From: Phycicoccus sonneratiae
GTDB taxonomy: Bacteria; Actinomycetota; Actinomycetes; Actinomycetales; Dermatophilaceae
Direction: 5' to 3'
DNA: 64,000 nucleotides
Assembly: GCF_016887965.1 (NCBI RefSeq)
Contig: NZ_JAFDVD010000016.1
Coordinates: 111,292 to 175,291, forward strand
Below, in pieces: positions 8,341 through 17,623 of the stretch (position 1 is its first letter; each line of letters opens with the position of its first letter). The position numbers and the translations under genes were made by a program. The notes beneath the pieces are model-generated. The model was given only the letters and a program-made list of their open reading frames with translations, was not told the DNA's origin and made no database searches.

Positions 8341-9183
8341 TCACGGGCGCGGGCGGCCGAGCTTCCAGTAGGCGCAGAAGAAGACCGACGCCTTGTCGGC
8401 GCCGTGGCGGACGAGGGTGCGGCGCGCGCCGGTCGCGAGGTCGGCCTCGCCGCAGGCCCATCCGTAGGCGATGGGGCCGCGGCCCGCGTCCAGCGCGCGG
8501 TCGAGGGCCGGGACGACGGCGCTGCCCGGGCGGCCCGTGCGCACGTGGACGCGGGCGTCCCCGAGGTCGTAGGAGTCGAGGACGGCGGGGTCGGCCACCT
8601 CGACGTGCACCTCGACCCCGTGGTCCGCGGCGTCGGCCGGACCGCCCCAGGCGTCGAGGATGGCCGCGACCGAGGGCACGGCGGTCTCGTCGGCGACGAG
8701 CACCTGCCGCCCGTGCGCCTCGAAACCCCGGTAGAGCGCGCCGCTGGTGCGGATGCCGACCGGGTCGCCGCGCCGGGCGCGGGTGGCCCAGGCCGACCCG
8801 GGGCCGCTGTCGCCGTGCGTGACGACGTCGATGTCGAGCCGGCCGCGGGCGGGGTCGTGCTCGCGGATCGTGTACCAGCGCAGGGCCGGGCGGTCCTCCT
8901 CCGGCAGCGCCGCGACCTCGGCCCGCACGTTCGCCGGCCCGGGGTCGGGCATGACGAGGGGCCGGCCGGCGGGCGGCATGAGCAGGCCGACGTACTCGTC
9001 CGGTCCGATGGGCACGAAGCTGCGCAGTCCCGGTGCCTCGCACGCGATCCGGCGCATGCCGCCACCGAGGTCGGTGACGTCGACGACGGTGGCCTCGAAC
9101 TGCGGTGTCTCGGCGCGCACGAGGGCGGTGCCCGTCGCGCGGTCCGGTCGCAGGGTGGCCCGCAGCGCGGCGGGCGAGGTCAC
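8341..9183 (-). CDS. siderophore-interacting protein (ferric-siderophore reductase)
   Basis: 280 residues. An FAD-binding N-terminal domain (RWYTIREHDPARGRLDIDVVTHG, with the RxYTxR flavin motif) is followed by an NAD(P)H-binding-like domain ending in WACGEAD and FFCAYWKLGRP, typical of the SIP/ViuB family. These cytoplasmic enzymes reduce imported ferric siderophore to release Fe(II). Its GTG start overlaps the stop of the ATPase gene by 4 bp (GTGA), making it the last gene of the iron operon. Confidence 0.92.
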   Translation of the reverse strand: MTSPAALRATLRPDRATGTALVRAETPQFEATVVDVTDLGGGMRRIACEAPGLRSFVPIGPDEYVGLLMPPAGRPLVMPDPGPANVRAEVAALPEEDRPALRWYTIREHDPARGRLDIDVVTHGDSGPGSAWATRARRGDPVGIRTSGALYRGFEAHGRQVLVADETAVPSVAAILDAWGGPADAADHGVEVHVEVADPAVLDSYDLGDARVHVRTGRPGSAVVPALDRALDAGRGPIAYGWACGEADLATGARRTLVRHGADKASVFFCAYWKLGRPRP

Positions 9184-10025
9184 GACGTCCTCCGGCGGGG
9201 GATGACGACCGGCGCGCCGGTGTCGGGGTCGGCGAGGACGGTGGCGGTGACGCCGAAGACCGCCTCGATGACCTCGGGCGTCACGACGTCGGCCGGACGG
9301 CCCTCGGCGACGACCCGCCCGTCCCGCATCGCGACGAGGTGGTCGGCGTAGCGGGCGGCCATCGCGAGGTCGTGGAGGACCATGACGACCGTCGTGCCGT
9401 CGTCGTCGCACATCCGGCGCACGAGGTCGAGGACGTCGAGCTGGTGGGCGACGTCGAGGAACGAGGTCGGCTCGTCGAGGAGCAGCAGCGGGGTGGCCTG
9501 CGCGAGGACCATCGCGAGCCAGACCCGCTGCCGCTGACCGCCGCTCAGGCTGTCGACCGCGACGTGGGCCAGGTGCACGAGGTCGGTCCGCTCGAGCGCC
9601 TCGGCGACGGCCCGCTCGTCCTCGCGGCTCCACGTGCGGAACAGGCCGTGGTGGGGATGGCGTCCGCGCTCGACGAGCTCGAGGACGCTGACGCCCTCGG
9701 GGACGACCGGCTGCTGGGGCAGCAGGCCGAGCCGCCGCGCGACCTCGCGGGTCGGCAGCGACCCGATCTCGTCACCGTCGAGGAGGACCGACCCGGCGCG
9801 GGGTCGCAGCAGCCGTCCGAGCCCGCGCAGGAGCGTCGACTTCCCGCAGCCGTTGGGTCCGACCACGGCGGTGGTGCGGCCGGTCGGGACCTCGAGGGTC
9901 ACGCCGTCGACGACGACGCGGTCGTCGTAGCCGAGGCGCAGGTCGAGCGCGCGCAGGCGGGAGCCCGCGGGGGCCGTCGGGGCGTCGTGCGGCACGGTCG
10001 CCGGCGGCGTGTCGGTCACGGTCAT
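9180..10025 (-). CDS. iron-siderophore ABC transporter, ATP-binding protein (FepC-like)
   Basis: 281-residue ABC ATPase: Walker A GPNGCGKST, signature LSGGQRQRVW, Walker B LLLLDEPTSFLD and switch His in MVLHD. The DEPTSFLD form and the FecE/FepC-like C-terminus (VTPEVIEAVFGV) fit siderophore importers. ATGA overlap with the upstream permease and GTGA overlap with the reductase gene indicate tight translational coupling. It powers the two permeases encoded just upstream. Confidence 0.95.
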   Translation of the reverse strand: MTVTDTPPATVPHDAPTAPAGSRLRALDLRLGYDDRVVVDGVTLEVPTGRTTAVVGPNGCGKSTLLRGLGRLLRPRAGSVLLDGDEIGSLPTREVARRLGLLPQQPVVPEGVSVLELVERGRHPHHGLFRTWSREDERAVAEALERTDLVHLAHVAVDSLSGGQRQRVWLAMVLAQATPLLLLDEPTSFLDVAHQLDVLDLVRRMCDDDGTTVVMVLHDLAMAARYADHLVAMRDGRVVAEGRPADVVTPEVIEAVFGVTATVLADPDTGAPVVIPRRRTS

Positions 10026-11092
10026 CGGCCCTCCTGGGTCGTGGGGCGGGAGCGGAGCATCCAGAGCAGGACGGGGGCACCGAGCAGGCCGGTGACGAGG
10101 CCGACGGGGAGCGCGGTGCCGGGGACGGCGTAGGCCGCGAGGTGGTCGGCGCCGACGACGACGACCGCCCCGACGAGGGCGGCGACACCGACCGACGGCC
10201 GGCCGGGCACCAGGCGGCGGGCGATGGGACCGCTGAGGAACCCGACGAAGGCCACCGGCCCGACGACCGCGGTGGCCGCCGCGACGAGGGCGACGACGAC
10301 GAGGGTGACCCCGACCCGCAGTGCCGTGACCCGCACCCCGAGCGCGGCGGCGAGGTCGTCCCCGAGCCCGAGGACCGGCAGCCGGCCGGCGAGCAGCAGG
10401 GCCACCGGCAGGAGGAGCGCGTCGAGGACGAGGAGGCGCGCGATGTCGGCCCACGTCACCGTGTTGAGGCTGCCGCTCAGCCAGACGAGGGCGTCCTGCG
10501 CCTGGTAGATGCTGGCGCGCACGAGCAGCCAGTGGACGACCGCCGACAACCCGGCGGCCAGCGCGACGCCGACGAGGACCATCCGGCCGGTCGCCCCTCC
10601 GCGACCTCCGGCCTGGCCGAGGATGACGAGCGCGGCGAGCAGCGAGCCGCCGAGGGCGGCGAGGGTGACGGGGGTCCCGCGGACGCCGAACACGACGACG
10701 GCCGTGACGGCGGCGGCGCTGGCGCCGAGGGTGATCCCGAGGACGTCCGGGCTGGCCAGCGGGTTGCGCAGCAGCACCTGGAACGCGGCGCCGGCGGCAC
10801 CGAACGCGGCGCCGGCGAGCACGGCGACGAGGGCGCGGGGCAGGGTCGACTCCATGAGGACGAACGAGGCCCCGGGCACGGGCTCGCCGCCGATGATCCG
10901 CACCGCGTCGACGAGCGAGACGCGGTAGTCGCCGAGGAGGGCCCGGACGAGGACGAGGGCGAGGACGAGTAGCACGAGGACGGTGACGACGGCGCGGCGT
11001 CGGCGACGCGGCCCCCGGCGGGCGCGGGCGAGGGCCTGCGCCGTCGAGGTCCGGGGCGCGGTGGCGGGCCGGGCGGGTGCGGCGGCGGACAT
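10022..11092 (-). CDS. FecCD-family siderophore permease (FepG-like)
   Basis: 356 residues, about ten membrane helices after a basic N-terminus rich in Arg and Ala. Family blocks are RLPRAL-like STLPRALVAVLAGAAFGAAGAAFQ, RNPLASPDVLGITLGA and GPVAFVGFLSGPIARRLV. It forms the membrane channel with the adjoining permease. The start ATG shares one base with the upstream stop (TGATG). Confidence 0.94.
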   Translation of the reverse strand: MSAAAPARPATAPRTSTAQALARARRGPRRRRRAVVTVLVLLVLALVLVRALLGDYRVSLVDAVRIIGGEPVPGASFVLMESTLPRALVAVLAGAAFGAAGAAFQVLLRNPLASPDVLGITLGASAAAVTAVVVFGVRGTPVTLAALGGSLLAALVILGQAGGRGGATGRMVLVGVALAAGLSAVVHWLLVRASIYQAQDALVWLSGSLNTVTWADIARLLVLDALLLPVALLLAGRLPVLGLGDDLAAALGVRVTALRVGVTLVVVALVAAATAVVGPVAFVGFLSGPIARRLVPGRPSVGVAALVGAVVVVGADHLAAYAVPGTALPVGLVTGLLGAPVLLWMLRSRPTTQEGR

Positions 11093-12150
11093 CAGAGCCC
11101 CCTGACCCGGCGGACGACGAGGACGAGGACCGGCGCCCCGACGACCGCGCAGACGATGCCGACCTGCACCTCCGACGGCGGGGCGACGAGGCGTCCGACG
11201 ACGTCGGCGAGGACGACGAAGGCCGGCCCGAGCAGGACCGACAGGAGGAGCACCCGGCGGTGACCGACACCGACGAGGACCCGGACGAGGTGGGGGACGA
11301 CGAGCCCGACGAAGGCGATCGGCCCGGCGAGCGCGGTGGCCGTCGCGGCGAGGAGGACGGCGCCGGCGGCGGCCAGCCCGCGCTGGACGACGACGTTCTG
11401 CCCCAGCCCGCGCGCGAGGTCGTCGCCGAGCGCGACCGCGTCGAGGGTCGGGCCGGAGGTGAGGGCCAGGGCCGCGCCGACGAGGAGCACCGGCAGCACG
11501 TCGAGGACCTGACCGGCGTCCCGGCCGGCGACCGAGCCCACCTGCCAGAAGCGGAAGCTGTCGAGCGAGCCCCGGTCGGTGACGAGCACGGCGCCGATGA
11601 GGCTCTGCGCCAGCGCCATCACCGCGGCTCCGGCAAGCGCCATCGACACCGGGGCGCTGGCCCGCGGGGCCATCAGGGTGAGGGCCTGGACGAGGGCGGC
11701 GACCGCGAGGGTGCCGACGATCGCGGCGACGACGTAGCCGCCGACCGTGTCGAGCCCGAGGAAGCGGATGCCGAGCACGACGGCGAGCGCGGCGCCGGAG
11801 TTGAGGCCGAGGATGCCCGGCTCGGCGACCGGGTTGCGGCTCAGGCCCTGGAGGACGACTCCGGAGAGGGCGACGGCCGCGCCGACGACGAGGCCGATGA
11901 CCGTGCGGTCGATGCGGGCGGCGACGATCGCGGCGGTGCCGGGGTCCCGACCTGTGCCGGTGAGGGCCGCGAGCACCTCGCCCGGCGCCAGGTGCTGCAC
12001 CCCGAGCAGGAGCGACGCGGCGACCGCCCCGAGCACGGCGAGGGCCGCGCCGACGAGCGCCCACGCCATCGGCACGCGCGCCGGCCCGACCCGCGACCCC
12101 GTGGCGGGGGTGGTCGCGGGCCGGGCCTGCGGCGCGGCGGTCGTGCTCAC
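11092..12150 (-). CDS. FecCD-family siderophore permease (FepD-like)
   Basis: 352-residue polytopic permease with LSGVVLQGLSRNPVAEPGILGLNSGAAL and GPIAFVGLVVPHLVR, the hallmark blocks of FecCD proteins. GTG start (VSTTAAPQ), overlapping the stop of the binding-protein gene by 4 bp. It partners the second permease and the FepC-like ATPase in cytoplasmic-membrane uptake of ferric siderophore. Confidence 0.94.
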   Translation of the reverse strand: MSTTAAPQARPATTPATGSRVGPARVPMAWALVGAALAVLGAVAASLLLGVQHLAPGEVLAALTGTGRDPGTAAIVAARIDRTVIGLVVGAAVALSGVVLQGLSRNPVAEPGILGLNSGAALAVVLGIRFLGLDTVGGYVVAAIVGTLAVAALVQALTLMAPRASAPVSMALAGAAVMALAQSLIGAVLVTDRGSLDSFRFWQVGSVAGRDAGQVLDVLPVLLVGAALALTSGPTLDAVALGDDLARGLGQNVVVQRGLAAAGAVLLAATATALAGPIAFVGLVVPHLVRVLVGVGHRRVLLLSVLLGPAFVVLADVVGRLVAPPSEVQVGIVCAVVGAPVLVLVVRRVRGL

Positions 12151-13202
12151 GCGGCGGGCTCGCCCTTGACGGCCGACACGAGCTTGGGGAGGAAGTCCTG
12201 CACGGCGGTCGTCACCGAGAGCGGGCTCGGCAGGGACATCGAGAGGGCCACCTCGTTGTCGGCGCTCGCGACGTAGTGGCCGTCCTCGAGCGCGGGGATC
12301 TGCCCGATGAGCGGGTTCTTCCGCAGCTCGTCGGCGCCCGCCCCATCCTCGGCGTAGAAGACGACGACGTCGGCCTGGAGGGTCGAGGCCTTCTCGGCCG
12401 AGAGGTTGGCGGAGAAGGCGCTCGGGTCCTTCTCGCTGAGCTCGGCGACGGTCGGGGAGTCGACGAACCCGAACTCGCGGAGCATCTGCGGGCGCAGGTC
12501 GGCGGTCGTGTACAGCCCGATGGTCGACAGGTCGGTCGGCGTGAACCACGCCCAGGCCGCCGACCTGCCCTTGATCTCCGGGTTCGCGGCGACGGCGTCG
12601 GCGATGGTCTTCTCGGTGGCGGTCGTCAGCTGCTCGGCCTGCGCCGGCTTCCCGACCGCCCGGCCGATGGCCGCGACCTGGTCCTGCCACGGTGTGCCCC
12701 AGGCCTTCTCGGTCCACGCAACCGTCGGGGCGATCTTGGAGAGCTTGTCGTAGTCCTCCTGCGTGATCCCCGAGCTGAGGCCGAGGATGAGGTCCGGCGT
12801 CGTCGCCGCGATGTCGGTGAAGGGGATGCCGGCCGAGTCGTCGTACCGGGTCATCCCGGAGGCGTCGAGGCCCGCGTCGGCGACCGCGGCGTCGAACCAG
12901 TCGGTCGAGCCGGCCTCGTTGCCACCCCAGGTGATCTTCGGGGCACCGACGGGGACGACACCGAGCGCGACGAGGGTGTCGGCGTCGGCCCAGCCGACCG
13001 TCGCGACCCGGGTCGGCGCCTTCTCGACCGTGGTCGTGCCGTACGCGTGCTCGACGGTGACCGGGAAGGCAGCGGCCTCGGCGGAGGCGCCGGCCGCCGC
13101 CGTGGACGACGAGCCGCCCGAGGGACCGGTCGAGCAGGCGGCGAGGACGAGGGCGGCGGCGGCGAGGGGGGCGGCGGCGAGCAGCCGGCGGCGGGACGGC
13201 AC
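12147..13202 (-). CDS. siderophore-binding lipoprotein (FepB-like)
   Basis: 351-residue periplasmic-binding-type protein with a lipoprotein signal (MPSRRR, hydrophobic run, lipobox LAAC). The mature part is a class III solute-binding fold: TVEKAPTRVATVGWADADTLVALGVVPVG near the N-terminus and LSSGITQEDYDKLSKIAPTVAW in the middle, as in FepB/FhuD-type proteins. GTG start with GGAG about 7 nt upstream. First gene of the operon, under an iron box 34-52 bp upstream. Confidence 0.93.
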   Translation of the reverse strand: MPSRRRLLAAAPLAAAALVLAACSTGPSGGSSSTAAAGASAEAAAFPVTVEHAYGTTTVEKAPTRVATVGWADADTLVALGVVPVGAPKITWGGNEAGSTDWFDAAVADAGLDASGMTRYDDSAGIPFTDIAATTPDLILGLSSGITQEDYDKLSKIAPTVAWTEKAWGTPWQDQVAAIGRAVGKPAQAEQLTTATEKTIADAVAANPEIKGRSAAWAWFTPTDLSTIGLYTTADLRPQMLREFGFVDSPTVAELSEKDPSAFSANLSAEKASTLQADVVVFYAEDGAGADELRKNPLIGQIPALEDGHYVASADNEVALSMSLPSPLSVTTAVQDFLPKLVSAVKGEPAA

Positions 13203-13235
13203 GATGGTCTCCAGTCGGGGTAAGGCGAGACTTAC

Positions 13236-13254
13236 TTAGGTGAGCCTCACCTTA
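13236..13254. promoter_or_regulatory. IdeR/DtxR iron box of the siderophore operon
   Basis: TTAGGTGAGCCTCACCTTA, a near-perfect 19 bp dyad that fits the IdeR/DmdR consensus TTAGGTTAGSCTAACCTAA. It covers the promoter region of the minus-strand uptake operon. Fe(II)-bound IdeR should repress the five genes. Confidence 0.9.
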
Positions 13255-13297
13255 TAAGCACGCCCGGCCCGGCCGTCAACCACCCCTCGCGATCGGG

Positions 13298-14515
13298 TCA
13301 CTCCGGGGCGGACCAGGCCTGTCGCATCGAGAGCTTGCCGCCGGTCTGCAGCAGCGAGCGCCGGTAGAGCCGTTCGGCGACCCGCACGACCGCCCCGGCC
13401 GCGACGAGGAGCAGGGCGAGCGCGACGAGGGCCTCCCACCACTGGGCCGTGCCCTCGAGGAGCCGGGTCGGCATGAGCACCGCGGAGAACGGCGGCAGGT
13501 ACGAGACGACGACCTTCGCCGCCCCGTCGAGGAAGAGCGAGCCGAAGAAGACGGCCATGACGAGCATCGTCAGCGGGGTCGCGGTGCTCTGCACCTCCTC
13601 GGTGCGCGACGCGAGCGCACCGGCCACGGCCCAGAGCGCGGCGAGGGCGACGAACCCGGCGACGAAGAAGACGAGGAACCAGACGACCGGGCCGCTGACC
13701 GCCGTGACGAAGGAGGAGTAGGGCGTCAGCGACAGGCCGACGAGGCCGACCGCGGCGAAGAGCACCATCTGGGCGATGGCCAGCGCGCTGTTGCCGATGA
13801 TCTTCCCGACGAGCAGCTGTCGCACCGGGATCGACGTCGCGATGATCTCGACGATCCGCGACTGCTTCTCCTCGACGACGCTGTTGGCCAGCGTGATCCC
13901 GAAGGTCAGCGTCGCGATGTAGAAGAGGAAGGCGAACGCGAAGGCGATGCCCGACGCGAGGCCGGCCCGCTCGGCGTCCCCGGTGAGCAGCGAGGTGGTC
14001 ACCGTGGACCCGGCCTGGAGCTGCTCGGCCGTCGTCCCGAGGTCGCTCGCCTGCTGCTCGAGCGCGGCCTGGCGCACCACCTCGCGGGTCACGCCGGTCA
14101 GCGCGTCCTCCTCCTCGCTGTCGGTCGTCAGCACCCACGTCCCGCCGTCTCGGTGCAGCCACGCGTCGGCGTCGCCCTCCCGGACGAGCGCGCGGGCGGC
14201 GGCGGGGTCGGCGGCGTCGGTGACCTCGACCGCGACCGTGTCGTCGACCCCCGTCGCGTCGGTGGCGAGGCGCTCGGCCATCGACCGGTCCGCGGCCGTG
14301 GCGGCGACCGAGTACGTGGTCGTCCGTCCCGCGTCCCAGGCCTGCCAGCCCATGAAGGCGGCGATGACGACGACCGTGAAGACGGTGCCGAGGAGGAAGG
14401 CGCGGTCGGTGAGCTTGACGACGACCTCGCGGCGCGCGACGAGGGCCCAGGCGGCGCGGCCGGCCGCGGGCTCGTCGGCGACGGTGGTGTCCGGGGGCGT
14501 GAGGGTCGTGGTCAT
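13298..14515 (-). CDS. ABC-2 type exporter permease (NatB-like)
   Basis: 405 residues: one N-terminal helix (FLLGTVFTVVVIAAFMGW), a large extracytoplasmic segment of about 150 residues, then five helices with VVEEKQSRIVEIIATSIPVRQLLVGKIIG, the conserved loop of the NatB/ABC2_membrane_3 group. Such exporters move sodium, lipids, peptides or antibiotics; the substrate is unknown. Its start shares one base with the ATPase stop. The last gene of a kinase-regulator-ATPase-permease run on this strand. Confidence 0.88.
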   Translation of the reverse strand: MTTTLTPPDTTVADEPAAGRAAWALVARREVVVKLTDRAFLLGTVFTVVVIAAFMGWQAWDAGRTTTYSVAATAADRSMAERLATDATGVDDTVAVEVTDAADPAAARALVREGDADAWLHRDGGTWVLTTDSEEEDALTGVTREVVRQAALEQQASDLGTTAEQLQAGSTVTTSLLTGDAERAGLASGIAFAFAFLFYIATLTFGITLANSVVEEKQSRIVEIIATSIPVRQLLVGKIIGNSALAIAQMVLFAAVGLVGLSLTPYSSFVTAVSGPVVWFLVFFVAGFVALAALWAVAGALASRTEEVQSTATPLTMLVMAVFFGSLFLDGAAKVVVSYLPPFSAVLMPTRLLEGTAQWWEALVALALLLVAAGAVVRVAERLYRRSLLQTGGKLSMRQAWSAPE

Positions 14516-15396
14516 CAGGCGGCCACCTCTCGGTAGATGTCGGACAGGGCCGGACGGACGGGGGAGAACTCGCGGACCCCTCCGCGGGCGGCGGCCTCGC
14601 GCAGGACGACCTGCTCGGCGCCGTCGTCGACGACCTCGACGAGGGCGGTCGGGCCGTCGACGTCGACGACGTGGATGCCCCGCACCTCGCGGACCCAGCC
14701 GGCGTCGCGGTCGAGGGCCAGCCGGTAGCGGACCGGGCCACGCGACCGCAGCTCGTCGGCGTCGCCGGACGCCACGACCCGCCCGCGGGACAGGATGACC
14801 AGCCGGTCGCAGAGCCGCTCGACGAGGTCGAGCTGGTGGCTCGAGAACAGCACCGGCACACCGGTGCTCGCGTGCTCGCGGAGCAGGTCGGCCATCGAGT
14901 CGACGGCCGTGGGGTCGAGCCCGGAGAACGGTTCGTCGAGGACGAGGGCCTTCGGCCGGTGGAGCAGGGCCGCGACCACCTGCACGCGCTGCTGGTTGCC
15001 GAGGCTCAGCTCCTGGAGCCGGTCCCGTGAGCGCTCGGCGAGGCCGAACCGCTCGAGGTGCTCCTCGGCGGCTCGGCGGGCGCCGGCGGCGTCCATCCCC
15101 TTGAGCTGTCCGAGGTAGACGAGCTGGTCGACGACGCGCTGCTTCGGGTACAGCCCGCGCTCCTCCGGCATGTAGCCGAACCGGCGCTGGTCCGCCGCGG
15201 TCACCGGGCGGCCGCCCCAGCGGACCTCCCCGGCGTCGATGCCGAGCACGCCCATGACCATGCGCATCGTCGTCGTCTTGCCCGCCCCGTTGCCGCCGAC
15301 GAACCCGGTGAGGATGCCGTCGCGGACGTCGAACGAGACGCCGTCCACCGCCGTCACGTCACCGAAGCGCCGGGTGAGGTCCGTGATCTCCAACAT
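14515..15396 (-). CDS. ABC exporter ATP-binding protein (NatA-like)
   Basis: 293 residues: Walker A GGNGAGKTT, signature in the variant form LSLGNQQRVQ, Walker B ALVLDEPFSGLDP, switch His in FSSHQLDLVE, and a C-terminal DUF4162-like domain, as usual for ABC-2 exporters of the NatA type. A TAGCGT -10 box 7 nt before the ATG and a 14 bp palindrome at 15433-15446 suggest its own regulated promoter inside the two-component locus. Confidence 0.92.
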   Translation of the reverse strand: MLEITDLTRRFGDVTAVDGVSFDVRDGILTGFVGGNGAGKTTTMRMVMGVLGIDAGEVRWGGRPVTAADQRRFGYMPEERGLYPKQRVVDQLVYLGQLKGMDAAGARRAAEEHLERFGLAERSRDRLQELSLGNQQRVQVVAALLHRPKALVLDEPFSGLDPTAVDSMADLLREHASTGVPVLFSSHQLDLVERLCDRLVILSRGRVVASGDADELRSRGPVRYRLALDRDAGWVREVRGIHVVDVDGPTALVEVVDDGAEQVVLREAAARGGVREFSPVRPALSDIYREVAA

Positions 15397-15403
15397 GGCT
15401 CCG

Positions 15404-15409
15404 ACGCTA
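15404..15409 (-). promoter_or_regulatory. -10 box of the ABC exporter genes
   Basis: TAGCGT on the minus strand with a 7 nt gap to ATG 15396; a leaderless-type promoter. Confidence 0.55.
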
Positions 15410-15432
15410 GGCGCCCCCGACGCCCGGGGGAT

Positions 15433-15446
15433 CCACCCGCGGGTGG
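15433..15446. promoter_or_regulatory. 14 bp palindrome upstream of the exporter promoter
   Basis: CCACCCGCGGGTGG, a perfect palindrome centred about 43 bp upstream of the predicted exporter transcription start and 3 bp from the stop of the response-regulator gene. It could be the regulator's operator or a terminator for the regulator mRNA; its position relative to the -10 favours the first. This is inference. Confidence 0.5.
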
Positions 15447-15448
15447 GT

Positions 15449-16138
15449 TCAGCCCTCCGCCGCGGTGATGAGCCCGGCCTCGTGCGCGAGGACGACGGCC
15501 TGCACCCGGTCGCGGACGTGCAGCTTGGCGAGGCAGTTCGAGACGTGCGTCTTGACCGTGGCCTCCCCGAGGAACAGCTCGCGGGCGATCTCCCCGTTCG
15601 ACATCCCCCGTCCGACGAGCACGAGGACCTCGCGCTCGCGGTCGGTGAGCCGGGCGAGGCCGGGGGGCTCCGGGCGGCGGGGGGCGGGGCGCTCGCTCGT
15701 CATCCGCTCGATGACCCGCCGGGTGACCTCGGGCGCGAGGATGCCGGACCCGGAGCCGACGACCCGCACGGCCTCGACGAGCTGCTCGGGCTCGGCGTTC
15801 TTGAGGAGGAAGCCGCTGGCGCCGGCGTCGAGCGCGTCGAAGAGGTAGTCGTCCCGGTCGAAGGTCGTGAGGATGACGACGCGGCCGAGGTCCTCGGCGA
15901 CCAGCCGCCGGGTGGCCTCGATGCCGTCGAGCACGGGCATCTGCACGTCCATGAGGACGACGTCCGGCGCGCTCTCCCGCGCCACGACGACCGCCTCGGC
16001 ACCGTTGGCCGCCTCGCCGACGACCTCGAGGTCCTCCTCGACGGAGAGCATCATCCGGAAGCCGGAGCGCACCATCGCGTGGTCGTCGACGAGGAGGACC
16101 CGCAGCGGTCCGCCTGCGGCAGTGGCCCGTTCGCTCAC
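15449..16138 (-). CDS. NarL/LuxR-family response regulator
   Basis: 229 residues. The receiver domain has LLVDDH, phospho-acceptor Asp 64 in VLMDVQMPVLDG and conserved Thr/Lys positions (ILTTFDRDD, FLLKNAEP). The C-terminal LuxR helix-turn-helix is LTDREREVLVLVGRGMSNGEIARELFLGEATVKTHV. GTG start overlaps the kinase stop by 4 bp, so kinase and regulator are coupled. Probable target: the downstream ABC exporter. Confidence 0.95.
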   Translation of the reverse strand: MSERATAAGGPLRVLLVDDHAMVRSGFRMMLSVEEDLEVVGEAANGAEAVVVARESAPDVVLMDVQMPVLDGIEATRRLVAEDLGRVVILTTFDRDDYLFDALDAGASGFLLKNAEPEQLVEAVRVVGSGSGILAPEVTRRVIERMTSERPAPRRPEPPGLARLTDREREVLVLVGRGMSNGEIARELFLGEATVKTHVSNCLAKLHVRDRVQAVVLAHEAGLITAAEG

Positions 16139-17550
16139 CGCACGGCCTCGTCGGTCGTGGCCGCCGGGACGTCGAGCCGCAGCCCACCCGGCGAGTCCGG
16201 GACGTCGGACGCGGCATCGCGCCACGGGTAGCGCGCCCGCACGCGGTAGCCGCCGGTGGGGCGGGGACCGAGCTCGACGGTGCCGCGGTGCGACGCCGCC
16301 CGCTCGCGGATGCCGAGCTGGCCGAGGCCGCTGCCGGAGCTGCCGGCGCGCGGACGGCCGTCGTCGACGACCTCGACCTCGGCGTACCCGGTGACGTCGT
16401 CGAGACGGACGACGACCGAGACGCGCGTCGCGGTCGAGTGCTTCTCGACGTTGGTCAGCGCCTCCTGGACGGTGCGGTGGATGGAGTGCGCGATCGGGGT
16501 GCCGAGGCGGCCGGCAGCGCCGGGCCGGGCCTCGACGAGGTCGTACGAGACGTGGCGAGCCGGTGTGGCACAGGCCTCCACGAGCGCCGGCAGCTCGGCG
16601 AGACCCGGCTGCGGAGTGCGGCCACCGTCGTCGACGGCTCCCGGCCGCTCGACCTCGCGCAGCGTGCCGAGCAGCCCGCGCATCGACGCCACCGCCTCGC
16701 GCGAGGAGCCCTCGATGCCGGCCAGCGCGGCCCGGGACCCCTCGGGGTCGCGGTCCATCACGCGGCGGGCGGCCGCGGCCTGGATGCCGATGACCGACAC
16801 GTGGTGGGCGACGACGTCGTGCAGCTCGCGGGCGATGCGCAGGCGCTCCTCGGTGACGGCGCGCGTGCGCAGCTCCTCGGTCTGGGAGGTGATGGTCGCG
16901 GCCTGCCGCTCGAGGAGCGCGCGGTCGCGGGCGGAGCGCCACTGGAGCTGGCCGATGACGACCGCCCCGCCGAAGTAGACGACGTTGATGACGAGGGTGA
17001 GCAGCACGGCCGCGGGGATGGGCGGCAGGGGTCCGTAGCGCTCGCCGGCGGTGGTGTCGTCGACGTAGTCCTGCGCGGCGTTGCCGACCGCGAACTGCAG
17101 CGCGATCCAGGTGAACATCACGACGACGATGACTCCGACGACGACGAGCATCCAGCGCCGGTCGCGGGCCCAGGCGACGCCGGACATCAGCGCGACGAAG
17201 TACAGCACCTGCATCGTGAACTGGCCCATGACCAGCGGCATCGTCACGCCGACGACGACCATGTGCGCGGCCGCGAGCGCGGCGACGGTGACCGGCCAGC
17301 GCCGCCGCCCGACGAGGAGCGCGCCGCCGGTGAGGACCGCGACCCACTGGACCCACCAGGGGGCCCCGGTCTCGCGGAGCACGCCGACGCTGCGGACGAG
17401 CTCGAGGGCGACGAGGCCGAAGACGGCCAGTCCCACGGCCCAGCCGACGTCGGCCCGGCTGACCTCGGGGCGTGGGCGCTCCCACGAGTCGTCGGCGCCG
17501 AACCAGCCCGCGAGGCGGGCCGGCCAGGACCGGCGCGGGGAGTCGGACAT
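16135..17550 (-). CDS. sensor histidine kinase (HisKA_3 type)
   Basis: 471 residues: about six N-terminal membrane helices with no large extracytoplasmic sensor, a coiled segment (RALLERQAATITSQTEELRTRAVTEE), the dimerisation/phosphotransfer helix with phospho-His 244 in RIARELHDVVAHHV, then a HATPase domain with the N-box TVQEALTNVEKHS. This is the DesK/NarX-like kinase class paired with NarL regulators. TAGGCT lies 7 nt before the ATG. Its membrane-only sensor suggests it reads bilayer state or the exporter itself; that is inference. Confidence 0.93.
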   Translation of the reverse strand: MSDSPRRSWPARLAGWFGADDSWERPRPEVSRADVGWAVGLAVFGLVALELVRSVGVLRETGAPWWVQWVAVLTGGALLVGRRRWPVTVAALAAAHMVVVGVTMPLVMGQFTMQVLYFVALMSGVAWARDRRWMLVVVGVIVVVMFTWIALQFAVGNAAQDYVDDTTAGERYGPLPPIPAAVLLTLVINVVYFGGAVVIGQLQWRSARDRALLERQAATITSQTEELRTRAVTEERLRIARELHDVVAHHVSVIGIQAAAARRVMDRDPEGSRAALAGIEGSSREAVASMRGLLGTLREVERPGAVDDGGRTPQPGLAELPALVEACATPARHVSYDLVEARPGAAGRLGTPIAHSIHRTVQEALTNVEKHSTATRVSVVVRLDDVTGYAEVEVVDDGRPRAGSSGSGLGQLGIRERAASHRGTVELGPRPTGGYRVRARYPWRDAASDVPDSPGGLRLDVPAATTDEAVR

Positions 17551-17557
17551 GGCGCCC

Positions 17558-17563
17558 AGCCTA
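17558..17563 (-). promoter_or_regulatory. -10 box of the histidine kinase operon
   Basis: TAGGCT on the minus strand, 7 nt before ATG 17550; a leaderless-type promoter. Confidence 0.55.
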
Positions 17564-17623
17564 GGTCGGGCGGGTCCACCGCGCCCTCCCCCGGCAGGTG
17601 GAGGACGCCTCCGTCGCCCGGGC

